From JBMNNS01 sp050942625 (lineage in GTDB: Bacteria; Bacillota; Dethiobacteria; DTU022; UBA8154), in assembly GCA_050942625.1 (NCBI GenBank), contig JBMNNS010000013.1:1-29467 (forward strand): DNA of 29,467 nucleotides, written 5' to 3'. The notes under the pieces are model-generated. The model worked only from the letters and a program-made list of their open reading frames with translations, ran no database searches and was not told the DNA's origin. Below are positions 8,846 through 16,842 of the stretch, in pieces; positions within the stretch are counted from its first letter, which is position 1, and each line of letters begins with the position of its first letter. The translations under genes and the position numbers were made by a program.

Positions 8846-9526
8846 ATGATCGTTGGTGAAAGAAAACCATTGGCAGAAATAGCAGAGATGCTAAAGCCTT
8901 ACCAAAAGATCTTAGTTTTAGGTTGCGGCACCTGTGTTACTGTCTGTTTAGCTGGTGGAGAAAAAGAGGCTGAGGAAACGGCAGCAGCTCTTTCTTTATT
9001 GGCTCAAAAGGAAGGTAAAAAAATAGATATCGATACACATTCCATAAAAAGGCAATGTGAATACGAATTTATTGATGAAGATGCCGAAAAATTAGCCGGC
9101 TATGATGTCATTCTTTCTTTAGCCTGTGGCGTGGGAGTCCAGACTATGACCGAAAGGCTTCCTGAAAAGATTGTTTTGCCGGGTTTAAATACGCAGTTTA
9201 TGGGTTTTCCTCCGGAACAGGGAGTCTGGAAAGAAAATTGTCTGGGGTGCGGAGATTGCGTTTTGGATTTGACGATGGGTATCTGCCCTATTACCCGCTG
9301 CTCGAAGAGTATGCTAAATGGCCCCTGTGGCGGCTCCCAGGATGGCAAATGTGAAATCAGCAAGGATGTCGATTGCGCTTGGCACTTAATTTATGAGCGG
9401 CTTTTAAAATTTGATAAAGTTGATAGAATGGAAGCAATCCAGCCCCCGAAAAACTGGTCTACTTCCCATCATGGCGGCGTTAGAACAACTGTAAGGGAGG
9501 ATGTCAGACTTGAAACCAGCAAGTAA
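8846..9526 (+). CDS. metV: MetV-type zinc/iron-sulfur partner of methylene-THF reductase (MthfrC domain)
   Basis: A 226-residue cysteine-rich protein of the methylenetetrahydrofolate reductase C-terminal domain family. It works with MetF to reduce methylene-THF to methyl-THF. An N-terminal GCGTC..C segment and a C-terminal block (CLGCGDC, GICP, CSKSM, NGPCGG, GKCE, DCAWH) give many potential metal ligands. The ATG at 8846 is preferred over the GTG at 8837, which lies inside the AAAGGGGAGG ribosome site. Its end overlaps the start of metF, as is usual for this pair. No hdr or rnfC genes follow, so the electron donor is not evident. Confidence 0.9.
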   Translation: MIVGERKPLAEIAEMLKPYQKILVLGCGTCVTVCLAGGEKEAEETAAALSLLAQKEGKKIDIDTHSIKRQCEYEFIDEDAEKLAGYDVILSLACGVGVQTMTERLPEKIVLPGLNTQFMGFPPEQGVWKENCLGCGDCVLDLTMGICPITRCSKSMLNGPCGGSQDGKCEISKDVDCAWHLIYERLLKFDKVDRMEAIQPPKNWSTSHHGGVRTTVREDVRLETSK

Positions 9527-10433
9527 CCTTGAAAAAGTACTTAGCAGCGGGAATTTTGCGGTTACGGGGGAACTTGGTCCGCCAAAAAGTGCTAATGTGG
9601 ATTTACTAAGACATCATGCTGAGGAAATGCGTAATTACGTTGACGCCTATAATATTACTGACAACCAAACTGCTATCGTACGTACTTCCAGTATAGGCGT
9701 AGCAGCAATGCTGATCCAAATGGGGCTGGATCCTGTTGTGCAGATGACCTGCCGTGATCGTAACAGGATCTGTTTACAGAGTGACCTTTTGGGCGCAGTA
9801 AGTTTTGGTGCAAGGAACTTTCTTTGCCTGCAGGGCGATCACGCCAAATTTGGTAATGAGCAGCAAGCAAAAAATGTTTATGATATAGACTCCATGCAGT
9901 TAATAGACGCTGTCAGGAAAATGAGGGATGAAAACGTCTTTATAGGAGGGGATGAGCTTGAGCATCCACTGCCAAAAATTTTTATTGGTGCAGTAGCCAA
10001 CCCCTTCGCGGATCCCTTTGAATACAGAGCATTGCGCCTGGCCAAAAAAGTAGCGGCAGGGGCACAATTTGTTCAAACGCAGTGTATTTTTGACCTGGAT
10101 CGTTTTGAAAAATGGATGGAAAAGGTCAGAGAAATGGGACTGCATAAAAAGGTTTATATTATGGGTGGGGTTACACCGATTAAGTCTCTGGGTGCTGCCC
10201 GCTATATGAAAAATTTTGTCTCAGGTATGATTGTCCCTGATGAGCTTATAGATCGTATTAAAGGTGCCCAGGATAAGAAAAAAGAGGGTATCAAAATTGC
10301 AGTAGAAACAATTCAACGTCTAAAAGAGATCGAGGGTGTTGCCGGCGTACACGTTATGGCAATTGCCTGGGAAGAAGTCGTTCCTGAAATAGTAGAAGCT
10401 GCCGGGTTATATCCACGTCCCAAGCTTGACTAG
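9510..10433 (+). CDS. metF: 5,10-methylenetetrahydrofolate reductase
   Basis: About 307 residues of a MetF TIM barrel, starting near SGNFAVTGELGPPKSA and including YNITDNQTA, CLQGDH and QTQCIFD, that make the flavin and folate pocket. It forms methyl-THF, the substrate of AcsE. The start is judged to be TTG 9510, 9 nt from AAGGGAGG (9493-9500); the in-frame ATG at 9501 directly abuts that site. The gene therefore overlaps metV by 17 bases, suggesting coupled translation. It is the last gene of the operon, with a terminator 24 bases beyond the stop. Confidence 0.93.
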   Translation: MKPASNLEKVLSSGNFAVTGELGPPKSANVDLLRHHAEEMRNYVDAYNITDNQTAIVRTSSIGVAAMLIQMGLDPVVQMTCRDRNRICLQSDLLGAVSFGARNFLCLQGDHAKFGNEQQAKNVYDIDSMQLIDAVRKMRDENVFIGGDELEHPLPKIFIGAVANPFADPFEYRALRLAKKVAAGAQFVQTQCIFDLDRFEKWMEKVREMGLHKKVYIMGGVTPIKSLGAARYMKNFVSGMIVPDELIDRIKGAQDKKKEGIKIAVETIQRLKEIEGVAGVHVMAIAWEEVVPEIVEAAGLYPRPKLD

Positions 10434-10457
10434 ATTTTCTGTAAATCATCCAGAAGT

Positions 10458-10491
10458 AAAGCCAGCCCAAAGGAAAGGGTTGGCTTTTTTT
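10458..10491 (+). terminator. Rho-independent terminator of the acs operon
   Basis: An 11-bp stem AAAGCCAGCCC/GGGTTGGCTTT (10458-10468 with 10477-10487, one wobble) with an 8-nt loop and a T-run at 10485-10491. It follows metF and closes the Wood-Ljungdahl operon. Confidence 0.9.
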
Positions 10492-10503
10492 ATTTATTCT
10501 GCA

Positions 10504-10534
10504 GGATTTAGTCTTTAAATAAAGAAATAAATCC
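10504..10534 (+). other. Stem-loop just upstream of the yhaM-like gene
   Basis: GGATTTA (10504-10510) pairs with TAAATCC (10528-10534), with an inner TCTTT/AAAGA stem. It ends a few bases before the AGGAGG site at 10540-10545, so if transcribed it could affect loading of ribosomes. It is AT-rich and may be chance. Confidence 0.35.
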
Positions 10535-10551
10535 TATAGAGGAGGAAAGCA

Positions 10552-11517
10552 ATGAGCAAACAATTTGTGAAGGATCTCAAAATTGGCAGCTTGGTCCAAT
10601 CTTATTTTGTAGTTGTTGATATTCAACGAATTTCTTTTTCAGCTCCCTCAAAAAGAGGGGATTATTTTTTGAAATTAAGGTTGGGCGATATAAGTGGTAC
10701 GATCAAAGCTGTTATTTGGGATCGATCCCTTGTTTCTGGAGTGATAGCACCCGATGATGTTCTTATGGTAACTGGCGAAGTCAACGACTACCAGGGCCCT
10801 CAACTGATCATCAATGATTACGAAAAAATTGACAGTAGTAATATAAATAGATACCTGTTACAGCCCACCTGTCCCCGTGACAGCGGGGAAATGTGGCGAC
10901 AGCTGATTACAATTGCTTCAGAACTGGTTACCGATAAAAATCTTCAACTATTATTAAACTCTTTTTATGATGACTCTGAGTTGGTGGAAAGGTTCATGTT
11001 GGCTCCAGCTGCCAAAGTTATTCATCATAATTACCTGGCAGGCTTATTGGAACATACCCTGGAAGTGGTAGAAATCTGCAGGCATCTCTGTGGGCTTTAT
11101 CCTGAATATGTAAATAAATCATTGCTTATTACGGCAGCAATATTCCATGATATTGGAAAGATTGAAGAATATGATCCCCATAGTTTTACCTTTCAGCAAA
11201 CTGATAAAGGAAAATTAATAGGCCATATTACTTTGGGGTTAGGTATATTAAGGGAAAAGATTGCCTTATTACCTTCCTTCCCACAAAATACATTAACCGA
11301 ACTAGAGCATATGATTATCAGCCATCACGGGGAAAAGGAGTGGGGTTCACCTGAGGTGCCTAAAACATTCAATGCTTATACTCTGTTTCATGCTGACTTG
11401 TTAAGTGCACGGTTAAAACAATTCACACAGGTAATGCAAAACTACGATCAAAAAAACAGTAGTTGGACAGAATGGGATCATTATCTTGGCCGCAGGATTT
11501 TTACTGGTTTTAAATAA
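10552..11517 (+). CDS. yhaM: YhaM-like 3'-5' exoribonuclease (OB-fold plus HD domain)
   Basis: A 321-residue protein with an N-terminal OB-fold nucleic-acid binding domain (about residues 10-95, LRLGDISGTIKAVIWD) and a C-terminal HD phosphohydrolase domain (about 150-290). Metal-ligand candidates are H168 in LEHTLEV, H199-D200 in FHDIGK, H258-H259 and D282. Domain order and length match Bacillus YhaM (about 314), a Mn-dependent 3'-5' exoribonuclease that trims short RNA and DNA. GAGGAGG precedes the ATG. It stands after the acs terminator and 94 bases before the TPR gene. Another OB-HD hydrolase cannot be fully excluded. Confidence 0.88.
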   Translation: MSKQFVKDLKIGSLVQSYFVVVDIQRISFSAPSKRGDYFLKLRLGDISGTIKAVIWDRSLVSGVIAPDDVLMVTGEVNDYQGPQLIINDYEKIDSSNINRYLLQPTCPRDSGEMWRQLITIASELVTDKNLQLLLNSFYDDSELVERFMLAPAAKVIHHNYLAGLLEHTLEVVEICRHLCGLYPEYVNKSLLITAAIFHDIGKIEEYDPHSFTFQQTDKGKLIGHITLGLGILREKIALLPSFPQNTLTELEHMIISHHGEKEWGSPEVPKTFNAYTLFHADLLSARLKQFTQVMQNYDQKNSSWTEWDHYLGRRIFTGFK

Positions 11518-11519
11518 AC

Positions 11520-11548
11520 TTGAATATAATAGGAATTTATTGTATGAT
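11520..11548 (+). promoter_or_regulatory. Candidate sigma-A promoter of the TPR-HTH gene
   Basis: TTGAAT (11520-11525), a 17-nt spacer and TATGAT (11543-11548) lie 63 bases before the chosen start codon. The match is 5/6 at -35 and 5/6 at -10. It would make the TPR gene independent of the yhaM-like gene. Confidence 0.45.
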
Positions 11549-11611
11549 TAGTAAATCTGAGGTTCAGGATAAGTTATAGAATTAAGCTATTATTGAAGAT
11601 TGGTGAGTGAA

Positions 11612-12748
11612 ATGAAACGACAAAGTGCTTCTAAGAATGTAGTTCCCTTTTTACAAACTGCAAATTATTACTTTAAAAAAGGTAACCATTACTACCAGCA
11701 AAATAAATTAGAAAAAGCATTGCTTTTTTTTAAAAAGACCATTGAGGTTGAACCCGACAATGCCTTACATCATTATAACCTGGCCTGCCTTTTAAGCAGG
11801 ATGGGCTACCTTGAAAAAGCTAACAACATATTTTCATTCATAGTCCACCAGATGGATCCAACCTTAACGGAATGTTATTTTCTGATGGCTATAAACTATG
11901 GGCTGGAAGATGATCTGGAAAAGTCTCGTTATTACCTGAACCTATATTTGCATTTTTCTCCTGAAGGGGAGATGGCTATGGATGCAGAGGAACTTCTTTT
12001 TGCTTTAAGTGAGGAAGATAGGATTAGAGAAGAATATCCAGTAAAGAAACCAAAAAAAGAACAGCTTTTTCCCCAAGCTTTTTTAGTGGAGGAAAAGGAA
12101 CTAGTAAAAAGTTATGCTGAAAATCCGGAAAAACGGCGCATTTTATGGCAGGCACTTTATGGTAAAAAAGAAGAGGTTGTGGAAAAAGCAATAAAAACTT
12201 TTGGCTTGCTAAAGGGGCATGGTGGGGAAACACAACTACTTGAATTTGTGAAAAATCCCTGGGTTAAACAAAGGCTGCGCTTACAGGCTTTGTTAACGCT
12301 AAAAAATATGCAGGTTAAGGGCCTGGTAACTGTATTTATGGATGGAGGTTTAAGGGATATAGATCTATCTTTTTATCCTTTGCTTGCGCCCCAGTGGTTG
12401 AAAGAATGGCAGGAAGTGCTGGAAAAAACACTTAAAAACATGCGGCTTAGTAAGTCCTATAATGATAACTTTTATGAAGATGTTTTAGCTATCTGGCTGG
12501 ATTATCTTAACAACATTTATCCACAAACGCCCAATATTAGGAAAATAGAAACCTGGTCTGCGGGATTGGAATATGCCCTTGCCAGATATCACTTCCTAAA
12601 TTTGACACAAAAAACATTGGCTGAACAATATGGTGTTTCTGCGGCCAGCATATCTTCTAAATTCAGGCAAATAAATGAGGTGCTTCATATAGAGTACAGG
12701 GCTTACAGAAATATGTTCAAGTTTATATCTGAACGTGAGGAGGATTAA
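11612..12748 (+). CDS. TPR-repeat protein with a C-terminal helix-turn-helix
   Basis: A 378-residue soluble protein with no recognised name. Residues about 17-119 form roughly three tetratricopeptide units (for example NHYYQQNKLEKALLFFKKTI followed by VEPDNALHHYNLACLL). A charged linker (about 135-165) and an all-helical middle follow. Residues about 332-358 (TLAEQYGVSAASISSKFRQI) look like a helix-turn-helix. The start is uncertain: ATG 11612 has a weak GGTGAG site 5 nt upstream, and in-frame GTG 11603 and TTG 11600 are alternatives. The plan suggests a protein-binding regulator, but no target is visible. The downstream M23 peptidase gene is convergent. Confidence 0.75.
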   Translation: MKRQSASKNVVPFLQTANYYFKKGNHYYQQNKLEKALLFFKKTIEVEPDNALHHYNLACLLSRMGYLEKANNIFSFIVHQMDPTLTECYFLMAINYGLEDDLEKSRYYLNLYLHFSPEGEMAMDAEELLFALSEEDRIREEYPVKKPKKEQLFPQAFLVEEKELVKSYAENPEKRRILWQALYGKKEEVVEKAIKTFGLLKGHGGETQLLEFVKNPWVKQRLRLQALLTLKNMQVKGLVTVFMDGGLRDIDLSFYPLLAPQWLKEWQEVLEKTLKNMRLSKSYNDNFYEDVLAIWLDYLNNIYPQTPNIRKIETWSAGLEYALARYHFLNLTQKTLAEQYGVSAASISSKFRQINEVLHIEYRAYRNMFKFISEREED

Positions 12749-12783
12749 CTACCCCAGGTTCCAGTCCGGAGTCTGGGGTAGTT
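12747..12783. terminator. Shared stem-loop between convergent genes
   Basis: An 11-bp perfect stem (12747-12757 with 12773-12783) with a 15-nt loop sits between the ends of the TPR gene and the M23 gene. It overlaps the last two bases of the TPR stop codon. T-runs are poor on both sides, so it is a candidate bidirectional terminator rather than a textbook one. Confidence 0.55.
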
Positions 12784-12792
12784 ATATCCTCC

Positions 12793-13686
12793 TTATTCCA
12801 GTATTTTTTCTAAAATATTTCTAACTTCAGCGGGAGAAAGCCCCTTTCCAAGGTAAGCATGATCAGTTGGCCAGATTTCAAAATGCAGGTGGGCACCTGC
12901 AGTACTGCCCTCTGCCCCATCGCTGGTACCAGAGTTGCCAATATTACCAATATAAGCCCCCGCTTCAACCTGATCTCCTAGCACTAATTCTTCGTTTACT
13001 TTGCTGAGGTGGGCATAGCGGGTAACCGTACCGTTAGGATGCAGTATCCAGATCTGCCTGCCCCTGAGTATGTCCAAAATATCTTCAGGCGTATCCCCTT
13101 CTGTAGCGCTTATCCTGAGCATTTCTTCCCTTTCTTCAAGATCGGGTTCTTTGTAGTTGTGATCAATGCGAATGAGAACACCTTCCCCTGCTGCAAAGAC
13201 GGGATCTCCATAGTTTATCGATATGCCGCAATAACCATTATAATAATCAAGGCCTTCATGTGTCCCGTTACGATAGGGCCTTGGTGCTCCCGGTAGTTGT
13301 GAATCCCTGGTGGTGATCCGGGCTCCAGGTAATGGACTTTGGAGAAAAGAAAGTTCATCTATCAAGGTTTGATTTTGGATAGTATTTTCACCTCCATTCT
13401 GTGGGGGTATAACTTCCTGTGGAGCTATTACTTGTGTCGGCTTTGTTTCATTTTCAGTTTCAGTCGCTTTGGGTTCCTGTTCCTGGTTACTGGCAGGTTG
13501 TTCCGGGGCAATGGAACTTTCAGGCAAATACTTGTCCAGTTCTTCCCCGTTAATATCTATTGGTTCGTTGGGTTCAGGTTTACTATAAACGGCAAAAGAA
13601 AGAAAATCGGGCGAATAAAAATGAAAATAAGCTGCTGTAAAACATAGCATAATAAGAAGAATCAATACTGGTTTGGCCTTTTTCAT
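12793..13686 (-). CDS. Membrane-anchored M23 (LytM-type) peptidase
   Basis: A 297-residue protein with a short cytoplasmic lysine stretch, one hydrophobic segment (residues 7-20), a long Pro/Glu/Gln/Thr linker (about 36-105) and a C-terminal LytM domain (about 118-295). Zinc and catalytic residues are visible: H143 and D147 in HEGLD, H226 in YAHLS, and H266/H268 in HLHFE. Such domains cut peptidoglycan cross-bridges outside the membrane, or act as spore-coat/engulfment factors such as SpoIIQ. An acidic insert (about 176-205) splits the barrel. GGAGG is 10 nt before the ATG. No lipobox is seen, so a signal anchor is more likely than a lipoprotein. Confidence 0.85.
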   Translation of the reverse strand: MKKAKPVLILLIMLCFTAAYFHFYSPDFLSFAVYSKPEPNEPIDINGEELDKYLPESSIAPEQPASNQEQEPKATETENETKPTQVIAPQEVIPPQNGGENTIQNQTLIDELSFLQSPLPGARITTRDSQLPGAPRPYRNGTHEGLDYYNGYCGISINYGDPVFAAGEGVLIRIDHNYKEPDLEEREEMLRISATEGDTPEDILDILRGRQIWILHPNGTVTRYAHLSKVNEELVLGDQVEAGAYIGNIGNSGTSDGAEGSTAGAHLHFEIWPTDHAYLGKGLSPAEVRNILEKILE

Positions 13687-13840
13687 TAGATAAAAACCTC
13701 CATGGAAATTAATTATAATTAATACACCTTTATTTTAACAGACTTTTACAGAGAAAAACATACTATTTTGCTGAAAATATTTAAACCTGGAGGAGTAGGA
13801 ATAATTTTGCCGAATATACACTTTTGATGGGGGGATATAC

Positions 13841-14500
13841 ATGTGTTCTAGAAATGCATTACCAAAAATGTTAGAAGAATATGCTTCCAGGGATCCAGAT
13901 ATGATGGCAGAATTAAGTGGTGGAAAGTATGAAAATGACTCTATTTACCTAAAATACTGTAATATTCCACTCAAAGTTGGCTACCCTTCAGGTAAATTTA
14001 CCTTCCTGCTGGATCATAAGGACCAGGAGGAAAGGGAATTAACAAATGAAGAGAAGGTTGTTATTATCCAGTATCTGATGTTCTCCTGTGGACTGCCGGC
14101 GCGGGGTAACTGGATCTCTTTCCTTGACCTTAAAGGAGGTCCACTACACTGGCTTCCTTTCCAAAAGGAAATTCTTATACCATTGGCATACCGCTACCAT
14201 GATCGTCTGGCCTCGTTTTTACGTTGCGGGCAGGAATATGGTGGGACTCCAAGCGATCAAGGGGATGCCGGGATTATTGTTCCAGTATTTCCCCGTCTGG
14301 ATTTGGCTTTTATAATCTGGGAAGGCGGGGAGGGATTTGAACCCCGTTCCATGATCCTTTTTGACTCCGTAGCGGAAGCCTATTTGTCTACAGCCACGCT
14401 TTATGTTCTTGCTATCCAGGCAGCAATCCGTATCTGGTTTCCTGGTGATACAAGGTTTAGTAATAAAAATGAAGGCATTGAGGAAAGGGAACTCCGATGA
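13841..14500 (+). CDS. DUF3786-like protein at the head of the pyr operon
   Basis: A 219-residue soluble protein of unknown function. The C-terminal half (about 115-195), with DQGDAGIIVPVFPRLDLAFI, then IWEGGEGFEP and ILFDSVAEAYLST, fits my recollection of the DUF3786 family found in anaerobes; this was not checked by search. Cysteines at 2, 40, 83 and 129 are scattered and do not form an obvious cluster. A GGGGGGAT site precedes the ATG. Its last codon overlaps the pyrB start (ATGA, 14497-14500), so it is probably translated together with pyrB. Whether it has any pyrimidine role is unknown. Confidence 0.7.
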   Translation: MCSRNALPKMLEEYASRDPDMMAELSGGKYENDSIYLKYCNIPLKVGYPSGKFTFLLDHKDQEERELTNEEKVVIIQYLMFSCGLPARGNWISFLDLKGGPLHWLPFQKEILIPLAYRYHDRLASFLRCGQEYGGTPSDQGDAGIIVPVFPRLDLAFIIWEGGEGFEPRSMILFDSVAEAYLSTATLYVLAIQAAIRIWFPGDTRFSNKNEGIEERELR

Positions 14501-15462
14501 AGCTTAAAGAATCTTGTAGGGAAAGGATTGCTTTATTTCCCAAAGACCTTTTTAATCTGCAGCATTTTTCTAGAGAAGCTTTGGAGGAAATATTGAACAG
14601 GGCTGAATTTTATAAGGAAAGGGATGGTAAAGATACTTTCCAGGCCCTGAAAGGCAAAGATATTGCACTCTCCTTTTGGGAACCCAGTACCCGTACAAGT
14701 TTTTCCTTTCAGCAGGCTATCCATAAATTAGGTGGCAGGGTTATAGAATTCAAACCGGAAATTTCAAGCGTGCAGAAGGGGGAATCCATTGAGGACACGA
14801 TTAAAGCTTTGCTATCGCTGGGTGCTTCTGCCCTGGTTTTCCGCCATAGATGGCCCGGTTTATTTCAACAGATTGCAGAAAAGATAGAAATACCGATTAT
14901 CAGTGGTGGTGAGGGTTGCTACCAACATCCTACCCAGGCCCTTCTTGATCTATTTACTTTAAGGCAAACGGGCCTTGATCTCAACGGCCTGAGCGTTGTC
15001 CTGGTTGGTGATATTTTACATAGCCGGGTAGCCCGCTCTCTATTTTATCTTCTGCCCCTTTTTGGAGTAAAACTTACCCTTGTTGCTCCTCCAGTTTTTT
15101 TACCCCTTGAACTTGTTCCTCCAGGTGCAGATTATTCTTTTAATCTGGAAGATAATCTGCCCAAAGGTGATGTACTATATTTTTTAAGAGTCCAGAAGGA
15201 AAGGCAGGAAAGTGGTTTACTTTCTTCCCTGGGTGAATATGCAGCTTTGTATGGCCTAAATAAAAAAAGGCTTGCTCTTTTAAAAAAGGATGTCTATATT
15301 ATGCACCCTGGGCCTGTAAATATTGGGGTGGAGATTAGTTACCATGCCCTGAAATATTTGGAGGAGAAGTTTCCGCAAAAGTTATTGATCCACAAGCAGA
15401 TCCAAAACGGCGTTTATGTGCGTATGGCCGTCCTGGATTTACTGGTAGGGAGGAAGGTGTAA
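14497..15462 (+). CDS. pyrB: Aspartate carbamoyltransferase catalytic subunit
   Basis: A 321-residue enzyme that joins carbamoyl phosphate and aspartate, the first committed step of UMP synthesis. The carbamoyl-phosphate loop reads STRTS at residues 64-68, where the family usually has STRTR. Other active-site residues are present: K94 in SVQKGES, R116-H117, H144 and Q147 in HPTQ, R177, and R231 with Q233 in RVQKER. The MHPGPVN segment is followed by I276, a position that is usually arginine in Bacillus-type enzymes. No pyrI regulatory subunit is adjacent, as in Gram-positive enzymes. pyrC starts 5 bases after the stop. Confidence 0.93.
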   Translation: MKLKESCRERIALFPKDLFNLQHFSREALEEILNRAEFYKERDGKDTFQALKGKDIALSFWEPSTRTSFSFQQAIHKLGGRVIEFKPEISSVQKGESIEDTIKALLSLGASALVFRHRWPGLFQQIAEKIEIPIISGGEGCYQHPTQALLDLFTLRQTGLDLNGLSVVLVGDILHSRVARSLFYLLPLFGVKLTLVAPPVFLPLELVPPGADYSFNLEDNLPKGDVLYFLRVQKERQESGLLSSLGEYAALYGLNKKRLALLKKDVYIMHPGPVNIGVEISYHALKYLEEKFPQKLLIHKQIQNGVYVRMAVLDLLVGRKV

Positions 15463-15467
15463 CGATA

Positions 15468-16799
15468 ATGGACCTGCTTTTAACTGGAGCAGTGCTGGTT
15501 GATCCAGCTGGTGGCTGGAATGGTGCAGCGGAGGTTTTGATCAGGGGGGATAAAGTAGAAGCAGTAGCTACTTCTTTTGGGACCGTTGATTTCCCCACCC
15601 TTGATCTCACTGGGAAGATTATTATTCCAGGCCTGGTAGATATGCATGTACACCTCAGGGAACCAGGGGGGGAACGTAAGGAAACGATTGCAACGGGTTG
15701 TGCAGCCGCAGTTGCAGGAGGAATAACCTCCCTTGCCTGTATGCCCAACACCTCCCCTCCTGTTGATAATAAGGTAGTAGTAGCCTTTGTTAAAGAAAGA
15801 GCCCGCCAGGCCGCTCTTGCCCGTGTTTACCCAATTGGTACTCTAACCCAGGGACAAGAAGGCCGCAAAATAGCACCGATGCTGGAGATGGCGAAAGAGG
15901 GGGCTATTGCCTTTTCTGATGATGGCCAACCGGTCATGGATAGTGCCGTGATGTTGCGGGCTATGCAGTCAGCCCTGGCCCTAGGGCTTCCAGTGATTTC
16001 GCATTGTGAAGAACTTACCTTGTCTGCTGGGGGTGTTGTCCATGCTGGGCCTGTTGGTTATCGGATGGGCTTGCCGACTATTTCTACAAATTCAGAGGCG
16101 ATCATGGTGGCGAGAGAAATATTGCTCCAGCAAGAGGTTGGCGGCAAGGTGCATCTTGCCCACCTCAGTTCCCGGCAAAGTGTGGAACTACTGAAGGCCG
16201 CAAAGGAGAAAGGGGCGGGTATTACGGCAGAAGTTACACCACACCACCTGCTTCTCACTGAAAATGCCATAGAAAACTTTAATGCCAATGCCAAAATGAA
16301 TCCTCCTTTGCGCACTGTTGAGGATAGGGATAGCTTATTGGAAGCTTTGCAACAAGGAATTATTGACTGTGTTGCGACTGATCATGCACCGCACAGGCCG
16401 GAGGAAAAGGAAGATTTTTTAAATGCTCCTTTTGGTGTTATAGGGCTCGAAACAGCCTTGCCATTACTTTGGACCAAGCTGGTTGAAAGTGGGCTCCTTA
16501 CCCCTGCAAGGTTTGTGACCAGTTTTTCAACTGCCCCTGCCCGGATCCTTAACATTCCTGGAGGGACACTGGCTCCAGGTTCACCAGCAGATCTTACTGT
16601 TTTTGATCCACAGGGCGAGTATATAGTAGAAGCCAAAGACTTTTATTCCCTGGGAAGGAATACCCCCTTTCAAGGTTGGCGACTGCAGGGCCTTCCAATA
16701 CTAACCATGGTTGGAGGGGATATTAAAATGTGGAAAGGTAGAGTAAAAGGTTTTTCCAGAGACTTTTCCTCGGAATTAGAAAAGGAATTATATAAATAA
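15468..16799 (+). CDS. pyrC: Dihydroorotase (class I)
   Basis: A 443-residue zinc amidohydrolase that cyclises carbamoyl-aspartate to dihydroorotate. The first metal motif is H60-x-H62-L-R64 in DMHVHLREPG. D151 in SDDGQP is the bridging aspartate of the class I type. The histidine motifs SHCEE and HLAHLSS and the catalytic DHAPH complete the site. It is about 15 residues longer than usual because of a C-terminal tail after the GGDIKMWKGRV segment. GGGAGG lies upstream of the ATG, inside the end of pyrB. Confidence 0.95.
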   Translation: MDLLLTGAVLVDPAGGWNGAAEVLIRGDKVEAVATSFGTVDFPTLDLTGKIIIPGLVDMHVHLREPGGERKETIATGCAAAVAGGITSLACMPNTSPPVDNKVVVAFVKERARQAALARVYPIGTLTQGQEGRKIAPMLEMAKEGAIAFSDDGQPVMDSAVMLRAMQSALALGLPVISHCEELTLSAGGVVHAGPVGYRMGLPTISTNSEAIMVAREILLQQEVGGKVHLAHLSSRQSVELLKAAKEKGAGITAEVTPHHLLLTENAIENFNANAKMNPPLRTVEDRDSLLEALQQGIIDCVATDHAPHRPEEKEDFLNAPFGVIGLETALPLLWTKLVESGLLTPARFVTSFSTAPARILNIPGGTLAPGSPADLTVFDPQGEYIVEAKDFYSLGRNTPFQGWRLQGLPILTMVGGDIKMWKGRVKGFSRDFSSELEKELYK

Positions 16800-16842
16800 G
16801 TCAATTTAGAAACCATCCCCCTCCAGTAAAGGAGAAGGTTTA

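Noticed and set aside
13339..13647. Plus-strand ORF opposite the M23 peptidase
   Set aside because: It reads as hydrophobic low-complexity translation of the linker complement; the minus-strand M23 motifs are decisive.
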